A stretch of DNA of 64,000 nucleotides from Cohnella ginsengisoli (GTDB lineage: Bacteria > Bacillota > Bacilli > Paenibacillales > Paenibacillaceae), in NCBI RefSeq assembly GCF_029525555.1, contig NZ_JAPDHZ010000004.1, positions 372,001 through 436,000 on the forward strand. Reading direction: 5' to 3'. This document shows, piece after piece, positions 19,260 through 28,600 of the stretch (the first letter of the stretch is position 1; each line of letters opens with the position of its first letter). A program made the translations under genes and the position numbers. Under the pieces are notes generated by a model. That model had not been told where the DNA came from. It did not search any database and saw only the letters and a list, made by a program, of their open reading frames with translations.

Positions 19260-19287
19260 TTGATTACGATACCCGTGGTGGTACAAT
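19260..19287 (+). promoter_or_regulatory. Probable sigma-A promoter of the aminopeptidase gene
   Basis: TTGATT (19260-19265) and TACAAT (19282-19287) are separated by 16 bases, 40 bases before the start codon. Confidence 0.6.
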
Positions 19288-19326
19288 GTTTACACGCACA
19301 AGACTAGACAATCGGAGGTCATATCG

Positions 19327-20442
19327 ATGCGCGACCCGCGTATTCAACAATTGGCGGCCAACCTGGCCGGATATTCCGTTAACGTGCAGCCGGGCGAACA
19401 TGTGCTGATCGAGATGATCGGACCGGAGCGCGAGCTGCTCAAGGCGCTCGTCGAGGAGGTCGCGAAGCGGGGCGGGTATCCGCACGTGGAGATCGAGGAT
19501 CGCTCCGTCACGCGCGAGCTGCTGCGCCATGCGCGTCCCGAGATGGTCGAGACGTGGGCCGCTTACGAGATGGACCGGATGAAGCGCATGCAGGGCTATA
19601 TAGGCATCCGTTCCGGTGACAACGTGAACGAGCTGTCCGACGTCCCGAAGGATAAAATGGCGCTTTTCGACAGCGTGCACCGTCATCCGATCCATCTGGA
19701 GCAGCGCGTCAAGCATACGAAGTGGGTCGTGCTCCGCTATCCGAACGCCTCCATGGCGCAGCTGTCGGGACGTTCCACCGAAGCTTTCGAAGATTTTTAT
19801 TTCGACGTCTGCAATCTGGACTACGCCAAAATGGACAGGGCGATGGACCCGCTCCACGAACTGATGAAGAAGACCGACAAGGTACGGATTACGGGGCCAG
19901 GCACCGAGCTGACTTTCTCGATCCGAGGCATCGGCGCGAAAAAATGCGCCGGCGCCCGCAATATACCGGACGGCGAGGTGTACTCGTGTCCGATTCGAGA
20001 TTCGGTGAACGGCACGATCGCCTACAATACGCCAAGCGTATATAACGGATTCGCTTATGAAAATATCACGTTTACGTTCAAAAACGGAAAAATCGTAAAA
20101 GCGGCTGCGAACGACGAAGAGCGGATCAACGCGCTGCTCGACACCGACGAAGGCGCCCGATATATCGGCGAGTTCAGCCTGGGCTTCAATCCGTACATCC
20201 TTCACCCGATGAAGGACACGCTGTTCGACGAGAAAATCGCGGGCAGCCTGCACTTCACGCCCGGCCAGGCTTACGAGGATTGCGACAACGGCAATCGCTC
20301 GGCCATCCATTGGGATCTCGTCCTCATCCAACGTCCCGAATACGGCGGCGGAGAGATCTATTTCGACGACGTCCTGATACGCAAAGACGGACTGTTCGTC
20401 CTGCCCGAGCTGGAAGGATTAAATCCGGACAACCTGAAATGA
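19327..20442 (+). CDS. ampS: Aminopeptidase, M29 (thermophilic aminopeptidase / AmpS) family
   Basis: The 371-residue cytoplasmic metallo-aminopeptidase removes N-terminal residues from peptides. The family fold and ligands are recognisable in the C-terminal half: glutamates in YIGEFSLGFNP, the segment AGSLHFTPGQAYED, and the metal-binding HxD in SAIHWDLVLI. The ATG at 19327 follows CGGAGGTC. It has its own promoter, and the next gene has a separate promoter 12 bases after its stop, so they need not be co-transcribed. Substrate preference is not predictable here. Confidence 0.9.
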   Translation: MRDPRIQQLAANLAGYSVNVQPGEHVLIEMIGPERELLKALVEEVAKRGGYPHVEIEDRSVTRELLRHARPEMVETWAAYEMDRMKRMQGYIGIRSGDNVNELSDVPKDKMALFDSVHRHPIHLEQRVKHTKWVVLRYPNASMAQLSGRSTEAFEDFYFDVCNLDYAKMDRAMDPLHELMKKTDKVRITGPGTELTFSIRGIGAKKCAGARNIPDGEVYSCPIRDSVNGTIAYNTPSVYNGFAYENITFTFKNGKIVKAAANDEERINALLDTDEGARYIGEFSLGFNPYILHPMKDTLFDEKIAGSLHFTPGQAYEDCDNGNRSAIHWDLVLIQRPEYGGGEIYFDDVLIRKDGLFVLPELEGLNPDNLK

Positions 20443-20454
20443 AGCGTTTACCCC

Positions 20455-20484
20455 TTGCCACCGTTCCGCGATACAGAGTATGAT
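20455..20484 (+). promoter_or_regulatory. Probable sigma-A promoter of the HPr-fold gene
   Basis: TTGCCA (20455-20460) and TATGAT (20479-20484) are separated by 18 bases, about 40 bases before the TTG start. Confidence 0.6.
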
Positions 20485-20525
20485 GGGTAATGAAATCGTG
20501 AACCCTAATTCTTGGAGGGATTGCC

Positions 20526-20765
20526 TTGACTAACAACGCTGCAATCGTGGAATTGTCACAAACTGCGAACAAGTTCCGTTCTTCGATCGTTCTTCAAGCC
20601 GACAACAAGTACATCGACGTGAAAAGCATCCTGGGCCTGTTCACCACGCTTGTGGGCGGACATGCTTATGAGCTTCACGTTCACGGTCCCGATGCGGACG
20701 AGGCGAAGAAGGAGCTCGGCGAAGTGTTCGCCAAGCACAGCCTGAACGTCACGATCGTAGACTGA
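20526..20765 (+). CDS. HPr-family protein lacking the phospho-histidine loop (Crh-like)
   Basis: A 79-residue protein that aligns with HPr from its first helix onward. ANKFRSSIVLQADNK and VKSILGLFTTLV match the helix-sheet core and the regulatory serine segment (Ser34, equivalent to Ser46 of HPr). The first strand and the GLHARPA loop with His15 are absent: the reading frame has an in-frame stop at 20499-20501 just upstream, so no longer start exists. The TTG start has GGAGGG at 20514-20519. It cannot carry PTS phosphate. Like Crh of Bacillus it might serve as a CcpA cofactor or another regulator if Ser34 is phosphorylated by HPr kinase, but that is inference. Confidence 0.75.
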   Translation: MTNNAAIVELSQTANKFRSSIVLQADNKYIDVKSILGLFTTLVGGHAYELHVHGPDADEAKKELGEVFAKHSLNVTIVD

Positions 20766-20808
20766 CGCCTGCGGGCGTACGGTGCCAGGCATTGCCCATA
20801 TCGGCTTC

Positions 20809-20835
20809 CCCCGTCCATTCGGACGGGGTGTTTGT
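20809..20835 (+). terminator. Intrinsic terminator after the HPr-fold gene
   Basis: Eight-base perfect arms CCCCGTCC (20809-20816) and GGACGGGG (20821-20828) with a four-base loop, followed by TGTTTGT. Confidence 0.75.
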
Positions 20836-20909
20836 CTTCAGGGGACCTTGCGCATTCGCGATACATATCCGGGCACCGCGCTGCCCTCACCAGGAGATGC
20901 AGAAGATCC

Positions 20910-21513
20910 ATGACCGATTCATTGCTTGGGCTCGTATTCGAATACGGCTACGTCGGATTGTTTCTTGCGATGGCGCTCGGCTTGATCGGCATCCCGGTGC
21001 CCGACGAAGCGCTGCTGACCGCGGCGGGTTATTTGATGGCGCAAGGGCATCTGAAGCTCGGCTTCACGATGCTGGCGGCGATCACGGGGGAGCTTGACCG
21101 GAATGTCGCTGAGCTATTTGCTCGGCAGATGGCTCGGACGCCCGCTGCTGACGAAGTTCGGGCCGCTGCTGCGCCTGACGCCGGACAAGCTCGCTAGGCA
21201 CGAGGAGCGTTTTGCCAAATGGGGGCATGTCCTCGTACTCGTCGGTTACTTCGTGCCGGGCGTTCGGCATATGACGGCTTTGTTCATCGGTCTCGGCAAG
21301 CATCCGTTCAGACCGTTCCTGTTCTACGCTTCGCTGGGCGCGCTCGCCTGGACGAGTATGTTCGAGCTGCTCGGCGTGCTCCTCGGGGAACACTGGCGGG
21401 AGAGCGCGTTGTTCGTTCAGCGCGAAGCGGTGATGGCGTTTCTGCTGATCGTCGGCATGGGCGGAGCGCTGCTTCTTCTTCGGCGTTATTCGATCCGGCG
21501 AAATAGCGGGTGA
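20910..21513 (+). CDS. DedA-family membrane protein
   Basis: Polytopic inner-membrane protein of 200 residues after correction, in the DedA (VTT/SNARE-associated) family, whose members move lipid carriers or polyprenyl phosphates across the membrane. The early motif GLIGIPVPDEALLTAAGYL, the re-entrant segment with GRWLGRPLLTKFGP, and the family block FVPGVRHMTALFIGLGKHPF are present. One frame break at G5 21086-21090 is cured by four Gs, reading ITGSLTGMSLSYLLGRW. The ATG at 20910 begins just before the first membrane segment, with a modest ribosome site (AGGAG). The precise substrate is unknown. Confidence 0.87.
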
Positions 21514-21559
21514 GGCGGTTATGCGCTCGCGCTTGCCGCCTTCTTTCTCGTTCCTGTCC

Positions 21560-21588
21560 TTGTGCTTGGGCCGCTTTTCGTCTAATAT
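21560..21588 (+). promoter_or_regulatory. Probable sigma-A promoter of ylaN
   Basis: TTGTGC (21560-21565) and TAATAT (21583-21588) are separated by exactly 17 bases, about 85 bases before the ylaN start. Confidence 0.55.
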
Positions 21589-21671
21589 GAATAGTGAAGC
21601 ATTATATCGCGTACAAGAGGCGGCTCTGCCGTATGAATTGAATCGGCATGATGGGCACAGGGGGAGTGGGA

Positions 21672-21971
21672 ATGGCTTCATCGGATGTCATGTTGAATCT
21701 GAACGAGAAGGCGCTTCGCCTCCTGCAGGACGACGCCGGCAAGATCGAGAAACTGATCGCCATCCAAATGGAGAACCTGGCCACCCGCAAATGCCCGCTC
21801 TATGAAGAAGTGCTGGACACTCAGATGTACGGCTTTTCTCGGGCGGTCGACTTTGCGGTACGGGCGGGTCTCGTAGAAGAAGCGGAAGGCAAGCAATTGA
21901 TCAGTCAATTGGAGCGCAACCTGGCTCTGTTATACGAAGCGTTGGCACAGAAGGCGGAGCTCGAGGCCTGA
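21672..21971 (+). CDS. ylaN: YlaN family protein (iron-homeostasis factor acting on Fur)
   Basis: A 99-residue helical protein closely matching Bacillus YlaN: NEKALRLLQDDAGKIEKLI, KCPLYEEVLDTQMYGFSR and DFAVRAGLVEEAEGK are family hallmarks. In Bacillus and Staphylococcus it is needed under iron limitation and binds the repressor Fur to relieve repression. The start is ATG at 21672 behind a G-rich ribosome site. In Bacillus ylaN lies directly before ftsW; here ftsW is about 2 kb away on the other strand, with the Ca/H antiporter and an Asp23 gene in between. Confidence 0.93.
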   Translation: MASSDVMLNLNEKALRLLQDDAGKIEKLIAIQMENLATRKCPLYEEVLDTQMYGFSRAVDFAVRAGLVEEAEGKQLISQLERNLALLYEALAQKAELEA

Positions 21972-21982
21972 CTCTCCCGCGC

Positions 21983-22034
21983 AAAAAAAAAAGACCTTTG
22001 CTTGCGGCCAGCAGCCGCGAGCGAAGGTCTTTTC
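21983..22034. terminator. Bidirectional terminator between ylaN and the Ca/H antiporter gene
   Basis: AAAAGACCTTTGC on the left and GCGAAGGTCTTTT on the right form a long hairpin with one wobble. An A8 run on the left lets it act on both converging transcripts. Confidence 0.85.
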
Positions 22035-22047
22035 TTCCTCTTTGCGC

Positions 22048-23107
22048 TTAGATAAAGTAGAAAGCGACGCCGAGCATGATGTAGACGAGAAGCAGCAGCT
22101 TGCCCTCGTACCAGGTCGTGGAGCCGTCGCGGGATACCGAGGTCGTGATCAGCGCCGCCACGGCGATCGCCGCGATCTCGACGGTGGTAAAGATCAAGTC
22201 CATCTGCTCCGTGAACAGCAAGCTGACGAAGACAAGGACGGGAGCGACGAACAAGGCGATCTGCAGGCTGCTGCCTACCGCGATCTCCACGGCGGCGCCC
22301 ATCTTGTTTTTCATGGCGAGCATGATCGCCGCGCTGTGCTCGGCCGCGTTGCCGATGATGGCGACGATGAACGCGCCGACGAACAGTTCGGACATGCCGT
22401 AATCGGCAGTGAACGTATGAAGCGTGCCGACCAGCCATTCGCTCACGAAGGCGACCATCACGGTGGCGACGACCAGGAACAGGATGGAACGGCTCTTGGA
22501 CCAGGTAGGGACTTCGCCGTGATCGGCCTGCGTGTCCGCGTGGTCCTCCAAAAAAGCTTTTGTGCGTGATCATCGAATAGATCAGCCATCCGACATAAGC
22601 GACGATGAGCAGCCCGGACACGATCTCGCTCATCCTGAACGCGTCGGTGTCGCCGATATGCTCGGTCTTGACGAAGATCGCGGGGACGAACAGCGCGATC
22701 ACGCCGAGCAGCATCAGCGAAGCGTTTTGCCCCGCCAAGTGGACGTTGAACTTTTGCTCCTTGAACTTAAGCCCGCCGGCGAACGCGCTGGCGCCCAGGA
22801 CGAGCAGCAGGTTGCCGATGATGGAGCCGGTCAGGCTTGCCTTCACCATTTCGAACAGGCCTTCCTTGACGAGGAAGATGGCGATGATGAGCTCCGCCGC
22901 ATTGCCGAAGGTGGCGTTCAGAAATCCCCCGAGCCGCTGCCCTGCATAGTGGGAGACGGCCTCGGTCGACTTGCCGAGGAATCCGGCGACGAACACGACC
23001 GCAATCGCCGATACGACGAACTGGAACACCGTGTTCATGTGCGCGTAATGCGCAATGGCGCTCAGCACGAAAAAAACGGCCAAGAGCGGGAAAAACAGCT
23101 TTTTCAA
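22048..23107 (-). CDS. chaA: Calcium/proton antiporter (CaCA superfamily, YfkE type)
   Basis: Membrane protein of about 352 residues that exports Ca2+ (possibly Na+ or K+) in exchange for protons. The two inverted alpha repeats are evident: LNATFGNAAELIIAIFLVKE in the first half and GNAAEHSAAIMLAMKNKMG in the second, with the exchange glutamates in GNAAE. One frame break at A6 22550-22555 is cured by five bases, reading HKSFLEDHADTQADHGEVP in the central acidic loop. I chose TTG (complement of 23105-23107) because GAGGTG lies seven bases upstream; this gives a short N-terminus before the first membrane helix. The symbol reflects family membership. Confidence 0.85.
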
Positions 23108-23196
23108 CCTTGAACACCTCGAGTCGGAAAAATATGTATCGAACCGGCATTTCTTAATATATCCAATGCGGCCCTTCTTGTACAATACCCAATTGG

Positions 23197-23225
23197 TTGC
23201 ACGCATCCTCATCTTCCATTACAAT
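23197..23225 (+). promoter_or_regulatory. Probable sigma-A promoter of the Asp23 gene
   Basis: TTGCAC (23197-23202) and TACAAT (23220-23225) with a 17-base spacer, 35 bases before the start codon. Confidence 0.6.
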
Positions 23226-23259
23226 GTAGTCAATATCTTAACGGGAGCGTGGTCCGCGG

Positions 23260-23652
23260 ATGACGGAACAAATGCAGGAAGGCCTCATACGAATCTCCGA
23301 CGACGTCGTCGCGACGATCGCCGGCCTGGCCGCGCTGGAGACGCCCGGCGTCGCCGCAATGTCCGGCGGGATGTCCGAGGGCCTGGCTAAGCGCCTGAGC
23401 GGCAAAAACGCGCAGAAGGGCGTATCCGTCGAAGTCGGCCAGCTGGAAGCCGCCATCGATCTGCGTATCGTCGTGCTCTACGGCAGTCCGATTCAGGAAG
23501 TCGGCCGCCGCCTTCAGGAGAACGTGCGCGAAGCCGTCGAGAATATGACGGGCCTTCGCGTCGTCGAAGTGAACGTCAAGGTCGAAGGCGTCGCCTTCAA
23601 GGACGAAGCCGGCACAGAACAAGAGGAGGCGCTCACCGTTCGGGTCAAGTGA
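23260..23652 (+). CDS. Asp23/Gls24 family envelope-stress protein
   Basis: A 130-residue soluble protein of the Asp23 (DUF322) family, related to YloU and YqhY of Bacillus. The fold signature runs from GLIRISDDVVATIAGLAALE through GVAAMSGGM to the C-terminal VVEVNVKVEGVAF. Family members form abundant membrane-proximal polymers linked to cell-envelope homeostasis or modulate fatty-acid synthesis. The ATG at 23260 follows GGGAGCG. It is a monocistronic unit facing ftsW, with a shared terminator between them. Which of the paralogous roles it plays is not clear. Confidence 0.85.
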   Translation: MTEQMQEGLIRISDDVVATIAGLAALETPGVAAMSGGMSEGLAKRLSGKNAQKGVSVEVGQLEAAIDLRIVVLYGSPIQEVGRRLQENVREAVENMTGLRVVEVNVKVEGVAFKDEAGTEQEEALTVRVK

Positions 23653-23691
23653 ACGCGGCGCATACATAAAGGCGACAAAAATAACCGCAAC

Positions 23692-23737
23692 AAAAAAAGC
23701 GCATTGCTGCTCATACGTGCAGCGACGCGCTTTTTTT
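23692..23737. terminator. Bidirectional terminator between the Asp23 gene and ftsW
   Basis: Perfect 11-base arms, A7GCGC (23692-23702) and GCGCT7 (23727-23737). The ftsW stop codon at 23711 falls inside its loop. Confidence 0.85.
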
Positions 23738-24895
23738 GCGGGTTCCGGGCGTTGGACGCCGACCCGGTTGTATTCTCTGGAGATGCTGAGCAGAATGCCC
23801 ATCCCGATCATTAACGACAATAGCGAAGAGCCTCCGTAGCTGATGAACGGCAGCGTGACTCCCGTCATCGGAATCGCGTTGCTGACGCCGCCCATGTTGA
23901 TCAGCGCCTGAATGCCGATGAGCGATACGAGGCCGATGCCCACGAGCGTACCGTAAATGTCGGGGCAGCGCAGCGAGACGATCAGCGCGCGCCAGAGGAA
24001 CAGCATGTAAAAAAAGTAAAAACAGCGTCACGCCGAAAAAGCCGAGCTCTTCCGCGATGACCGAAAAAATAAAGTCGTTGTACGCCTCCGGCAAGTAAAA
24101 CAGCTTCTGAACGCTGTTGCCGAGACCGGCGCCCCAGAAGCCGCCGTGCCCGAACGCCTCGAGCGAGCGAAGCAGCTGCAGGCCGTTGCCTTGCGGATCC
24201 GAGAACGGATCGCGATAGGCGGTGATCCGCTCCATCCGATAACCGCCGTCATGGCCGGTAGCGAGGAAGTAGATGCTGAGCACGAGCGCGGCCAATCCGC
24301 CAAGGACGGCGGCGGACAACAGCACTTGCTTCAGGTTGGCGCCGCCCGCGATGATGATGATCGCCGCCGTGAGCATCAGGATGACGCTTGAGCCGAAGTC
24401 GGGCTGCAAGATGATCAGTCCGACGATAAAGCCGACGACGATCATGACGGGAAGCAGGCCCCGTTTGAATTCGCGGAACTTGTCCTGCTTTTTCGTGATG
24501 ATCGCCGCCAGGTATAGGATCACGGCGAGCTTGGCAAGCTCCGTGGGCTGGATGCCGAGGCCCGCGAAGCGGATCCAGCTGCTCGCGCCGTTGATCGCCG
24601 AGAAAAACGGCACCATGATGAGCAGCATGATCGTGAACAGCATAAGCGGCAGAAAGAGCTTCTTGAACTTGGCGTACGGCACGTTCATGATGACGAGCAT
24701 CAGAAACGTGCCGAGTCCCGCCCAAGCGAACTGGCGCTTGGTAAAGTACAACGCGTCGTTGCCGAACTTCTCCGTTGCCCCCGCCATGCTGGAGCTCGCG
24801 CTGAAAACCATGACCAGACCGAAACCGACCAGCGCCAGCGTCAAAATCATCAGCAGAAAGTCGGGCGCGCCCCGCGAGCCTTCGGAGGTCTTCAT
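23711..24895 (-). CDS. ftsW: Peptidoglycan polymerase FtsW (SEDS family, cell division)
   Basis: Ten-helix membrane glycosyltransferase that makes septal peptidoglycan from lipid II with a class B PBP. SEDS features are clear: an early helix with FGLVMVFSASS, then FAGLGIQPTELAKLAVI, the long extracellular loop, and the late PMTGVTLPFISYGGSSLL. A frame break lies at A7 24009-24015 (six bases restore FLLFFYMLFLWRALIVSL). The last residues are uncertain: the restored frame runs past the terminator, whereas the original frame stops at 23711. Two further extra bases near 23731-23737 would give a normal end. It could be a RodA paralogue, but the GVTLPFISYGGSS segment and linkage to ylaN favour FtsW. 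Confidence 0.9.
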   Translation of the reverse strand: MKTSEGSRGAPDFLLMILTLALVGFGLVMVFSASSSMAGATEKFGNDALYFTKRQFAWAGLGTFLMLVIMNVPYAKFKKLFLPLMLFTIMLLIMVPFFSAINGASSWIRFAGLGIQPTELAKLAVILYLAAIITKKQDKFREFKRGLLPVMIVVGFIVGLIILQPDFGSSVILMLTAAIIIIAGGANLKQVLLSAAVLGGLAALVLSIYFLATGHDGGYRMERITAYRDPFSDPQGNGLQLLRSLEAFGHGGFWGAGLGNSVQKLFYLPEAYNDFIFSVIAEELGFFGVTLFLLFLHAVPLARADRLAALPRHLRYARGHRPRIAHRHSGADQHGRRQQRDSDDGSHAAVHQLRRLFAIVVNDRDGHSAQHLQRIQPGRRPTPGTRKKSASLHV

Positions 24896-24914
24896 GGTCT
24901 GTCGCTCCGGAAGG

Positions 24915-25259
24915 TCAAGCGAGCAGCTGTCTGAGCTCGTTCAGGCGCAGGGTAGCGGTGTTGAGGATCGGCTGAGGTACCGGCGATTCGTACTCCATGC
25001 CGTGCGGAAACGTGGCGCGTCCGATATAGACCGCCTCGATCGCCAGGATCGCGTCCGGATTTTCCAGCCGGCCTTCGACCGCGCGCGTGCTGAAGCGCAG
25101 GAAGTAGTCGCTGTTCGTGCCTGCATCGGTAAGCTTCAGATCGTATGTAGCGCGCGTATATTCCCACTGCCAGCGGATGAAGCCCACTTTTTCGGCCGAC
25201 TCGTCCAACGTGGCCAGATCAACTTGCGTTCCGTTCAATCCGGTATTTTCGATTAACAT
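24915..25259 (-). CDS. YugN-like family protein, function unknown
   Basis: A 114-residue soluble protein of the YugN-like family found in Bacillales. It begins MLIENTGLNGTQVDLATLDE and contains a central FIRWQWEYTRATYDLKL and a late EYESPVPQPILNTA. The ATG (complement of 25257-25259) follows AAGGAGGAACTT. Longer readings upstream lack any ribosome site. It precedes ftsW by only 19 bases on the same strand, so the two may be co-transcribed. No catalytic motif or membrane segment is visible, and the family has no established function that I know of. Confidence 0.75.
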   Translation of the reverse strand: MLIENTGLNGTQVDLATLDESAEKVGFIRWQWEYTRATYDLKLTDAGTNSDYFLRFSTRAVEGRLENPDAILAIEAVYIGRATFPHGMEYESPVPQPILNTATLRLNELRQLLA

Positions 25260-25447
25260 CCCAAGTTCCTCCTTTAAAAAATGCGGCAAGGCTTCTTTCC
25301 ACCCTCCATCATAGACGGTTTGGACACCTTCTGCAAGCGTTCTTCCGCGCTGCCGCGGGCGCCGGAACGGTTCGGCGCCGTGTCGGATCGGGCGACGATC
25401 TGTTACAATAAGAAACAATGAAGAGCCATGGAGAGGAGACGGACGCT

Positions 25448-26630
25448 ATGGGCATCGAAGAACAACAATTACTGTCGCTGCATGGGCAAGCCGTCGAATG
25501 GCGCAGGCATCTGCACAAGCATCCCGAGCTGTCGTTCAAGGAAACGAACACCGCGGCGATGATCGCCGATCTGCTCGAAGCGTGGGGGCTTGACGTCAGG
25601 CGCGGCGTATCGGGTACGGGCGTCGTCGCGAGGCTGAAAGGCGCGCTGCCTGGCAGGACCGTCGCCCTGCGCGCCGACATCGACGCGCTGCCGATCCAGG
25701 ACGCCAAGGACGTCGCGTACGCGTCCCAAGTGCCGGGGGTCATGCACGCCTGCGGACATGACGGACATACGGCGCAGTTGCTCGCCGCGGCCAAATATTA
25801 TGCGGACCGTCAAAAGGAAACGGCGGGGACGCGCGTCTTTTTTGTTCCAGCCCGGCGAAGAAGTGCTTCCCGGCGGCGCGGTCGGCATGATCGCGGACGG
25901 CGCGCTGGACGGGGTGGACGTCGTTTACGGCATTCATCTGTGGACCCCGCTGCCGGTCGGCACGATCGCGACCCGGCCGGGTCCGCTCATGGCCGAACCG
26001 GACGAGTTCGAGATCGAGATACGCGGCCGCGGCGGCCACGGCGGATTGCCCCACGAAGCGAAGGACGCGCTGGTCGCGGGCGCCCATCTCGTCGTGGCCC
26101 TGCAGACTGTCGTCTCGCGCAGCGTCGACCCGCTGGAGGCGGCGGTGCTATCGATCGGTCAATTCCAGGCCGGCACTGCGCGCAATGTCATCGCGGACAG
26201 CTGCAAGCTGAGCGGCACCGTGCGGAGCTTCGATCCGCGCGTGCGCGAGCTCGTGCGAAGCCGGATGGAAGACATCATTCGGCATGCCTGCGGACTTCAC
26301 GGCGTCGATTATACGTTCGAATTTTACGAAGGCTATCCGCCGGTCGTCAACGATCCGCATGAAGCGGCGCGTGTCCTTCGCGTCGCGGCGCAGGCGCATG
26401 CCGAAGGCGAGGTGCGCGAGTGCGAACGCATTATGGCCGGCGAAGACTTTTCCTATTATTTGAAGGAAAGGCCGGGCTGCTTCTTTTTCGTCGGCGCAGG
26501 CCGCGAGGACGGATCGTCCGCGCCGCATCACCATCCGGGCTTCGACATCGACGAGCGCGCGCTGCGGCATGCCATCAACCTGCTGATCGCGGTGGCGGAC
26601 GATGCCGCGGCGGATGTACAGCAAGCGTAG
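25448..26630 (+). CDS. M20 family metallo-amidohydrolase (N-acyl amino acid / hippurate hydrolase type)
   Basis: A 393-residue (corrected) cytoplasmic dinuclear metal hydrolase of the M20D group that cleaves N-acyl amino acids or similar amides. Metal ligands are in MHACGHDGHTAQLL, QPGEE and the dimer-domain GHGGLPHEAKD; the late motif AGEDFSYYLKERPG is family-typical. One frame break at T6 25838-25843 is cured by five Ts, giving TRVFLFQPGEEVLPGG, which restores the essential glutamate motif. The ATG at 25448 follows GGAGAGGAG. The roughly 210 bases after it hold no recognisable gene. Its physiological substrate cannot be read from the context. Confidence 0.88.
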
Positions 26631-26843
26631 CGCATGCAGGCAGGCAGACGGATCGCCTGTATAGACGAATGCGTAAAGTCGAGGCGGGTCAACCGTCGTC
26701 GGGACAAACAGGCTGCTCTTTCTTCGCGCTAAGCGAATGGGGCGGCTTGTTTTTGCGTTCGGGTTGAGCGGGAGCTGCATGGATCAGCGCTTATAAACAC
26801 GAGGTTCGGGGCATCCTTGGTATAAAAAGGAGGCGACCGCCCT

Positions 26844-28600
26844 ATGACGCTGTCACGCACGACCGCCGCGCCGATCATCGCCCAATCGGACGGCACGCTG
26901 CTGCTGGACGATCGGCTGCCGGGGTTCGGCGAAGCGCAGGCGCTGCTGCGCGCGATCGCGGAGCTTCGGAAGCGCCCCGGCCATCTGCATACTTACCGCA
27001 TCACGCCCGTCACCGTCTGGAACGCGGCCGCTTCCGGCTGGACCGCCCCGCGCGCCCTTGGCATCTTGCGCGCCCTGTCCAGATACGGCGTGCCGGCACC
27101 GCTGGAGCGGGATCTCGCCGCGCAGTTCGCCAAGTACGGCAAGCTGCGCCTCGGCGTTCAAGACGGCGAGCTACGTCTGCTGGCGAAGGACCCCGCGCTG
27201 CTCGCGACAGTTGCCGCCCTGAAGGGGGGTGTCCGGCTGGATGCGACTGTCCGAGGACGGCGGTTACGCGGTCGTTCGTCCCGATGCCCGAGGCTGGCTC
27301 AAGCGCGAACTGGCGCTGGCCGGCTACCCGGTCATCGACGATGCCGGTTATCGAAGCGGGGGAGCCGCTGCCGCTGGCGCTGCGTAGCTCCGGCGGATTG
27401 ACCGGACTGCGCGACTATCAGCAAGCGGCCGTGGACGCGCTGCTTGGCGGGGAAGGCGAAGCCGCCCGAGCAGCGACTGCCGAATCGACCGCTCCGGCCG
27501 CCGCGGGCGGCAGCGGGGTCGTCGTGCTGCCCTGCGGCGCCGGCAAGACGTGGGTAGGCATCGGCGCGATCGCACGTCTCGGCTGCGAGACGCTCATTCT
27601 GACGCCGAACACGGTGTCGGTCACCCAGTGGATCCGCGAACTGCGCCGCGCGACAACGCTGGGGGACGATCAGATCGGCGCCTATACCGGGGACCGCAAG
27701 GAGGTGCGGCCCGTGACGGTCGCCACCTACCAGGTGCTGTCCAGCCGCGGCGGCGAGCGCGGGACTAACGCGCATTGGCCGTTGTTCCAAGACCGCAACT
27801 GGGGGCTCATTATTTACGACGAGGTGCATTTGCTGCCGGCTCCGGTGTTTCGCCTGACCGCCGAGCTGCAGGCGACGCGGAGGCTCGGGCTGACCGCGAC
27901 GCTCGTGCGCGAGGACGGCCGGGAGGGGGACGTGTTCGCGCTCGTCGGGCCGAAGGCATACGAGGCGCCGTGGAAAAGCCTGGAGGAGGCCGGCTGGATC
28001 GCCGAAGCCTCCTGCAGCGAAGTGCGCGTGCCGCTGGAGCCGGACTGCGCCGAGCGGTATGCGGACGCCCCCGCGCGCGCCCGCAGCCGGATCGCGGGCG
28101 AAAATCCGCGCAAGGCCGAGGTCGTCCGCGCGCTGCTGGCACGCCACGAGGGCGAGCAGGCGCTCGTGATCGGCCAATATCTCGACCAGCTCCGCCGCGT
28201 GTCCCGGGAGCTCGGGCTGCCGCTCGTGACCGGCGATATGCCGCACGGCGAGCGGCAAGCGCTGTTCGACCGCTTCAACCGGGGCGAGCTGCGCGCGCTG
28301 GCGCTGTCGAAGGTCGCGAACTTCGCGGTCGACCTGCCGGACGCCGCCGTGGCCGTTCAAATCTCCGGCAGCTTCGGATCCCGGCAGGAGGAAGCGCAGC
28401 GCCTCGGGCGCATCCTGCGGCCCAAGGCGGACGGGGGCGGCGCTTCGTTCTACTCGCTCGTCAGCGAACACACGGACGAAGTGGAGTACGCCCGCCGAAG
28501 GCAGCGATTTCTCGTCCAGCAGGGCTACCGCTACGAGGTGCGGCGCTGGACGGAAGACGGGAGCGCGGCGGATCGGCCGGCTGCGGAGAGCTCGCGATGA
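26844..28600 (+). CDS. XPB/Rad25-type DNA helicase (bacterial)
   Basis: Corrected to 584 residues. An N-terminal domain of about 200 residues (WNAAASGWTAPRALGILRAL) precedes a superfamily 2 motor with Walker A LPCGAGKT (near residue 229), the DEVH box (IIYDEVHLL, near 325), LTATLVREDG containing the RED motif of XPB, and the second-lobe IGQYLDQL and RLGRILRPK. Bacterial XPB unwinds DNA 3'-5' and is linked to DNA repair. Two frame breaks, G6 27224-27229 and G5 27358-27362, each need one base fewer (LKGVSGWMRLSEDGG; GYRSGEPLPLALR). The ATG at 26844 has AAAGGAGG. Its TGA overlaps the next ATG (ATGA), so the partner is coupled. Confidence 0.88.
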
